The notes under the pieces were generated by a model. The model saw nothing but the letters and a program-made list of their open reading frames with translations. It did no database searches and was not told the DNA's origin. Of a DNA stretch of 64,000 nt, positions 63,901 through 64,000 are shown piece after piece. Every line of letters starts with the position of its first letter. The stretch's first letter is position 1. The stretch is from Lachnospiraceae bacterium. Its GTDB lineage: Bacteria > Bacillota > Clostridia > Lachnospirales > Lachnospiraceae. The stretch is from the NCBI GenBank assembly GCA_022483465.1, contig JAKVNF010000004.1, positions 707,501 to 771,500 on the forward strand, written 5' to 3'. The translations under genes and the position numbers were made by a program.

Positions 63901-64000
63901 CCTAGGTTTTCCGGTTCTTTCCATGCCAGCTCTGCCAAACGCGGGACCCCGCACCGTGCGCGCAGGGTGTCCCGGGAACTATGCGAAATGTTCATGCTGC

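Overview
The window spans the replication-origin region of a Firmicutes genome, probably a fairly GC-rich Lachnospiraceae (host is inference from 16S and gene content). Left arm (mostly minus strand): 5' end of a 16S rRNA gene, tRNA-Ser(GCT), two-subunit class I fumarase, a HIT protein, a Tad/Flp type IVb pilus locus (about 2.9-12.6 kb), rubredoxin, a nested IS pile-up (13.7-17.8 kb), yqeY, a UDG-family glycosylase, Crp/Fnr regulator, M32 carboxypeptidase, ftsH, trmB, thioredoxin, D-Ala-D-Ala carboxypeptidase, 3'-5' exonuclease, then gyrA-gyrB-recF-S4-dnaN-dnaA. DnaA boxes lie upstream of dnaA. Right arm (plus strand): rpmH-rnpA-yidD-yidC-jag-mnmE-mnmG-rsmG, a noncoding region with regularly spaced parS palindromes, parA-parB-DUF4446-serS-DUF3881, then an IS-rich accessory zone around tRNA-Arg(CCT). 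The most notable signals are: (1) about nine TGTTCCACGTGGAACA parS sites spaced 171-224 bp (mean about 193 bp) just upstream of parA, plus a parS that forms the stem of the rsmG terminator; (2) a three-level nested insertion (308-bp MITE in IS, in IS4-like IS) that separates the yqeY Shine-Dalgarno from its start codon; (3) an ISL3-like element in the dnaA-rpmH origin interval whose transposase start is interrupted by the same MITE, with the MITE ORF fused in frame to the transposase; (4) tandem IS copies sharing a TTATAA junction. All coordinates and repeats were read by eye; no database search was run.
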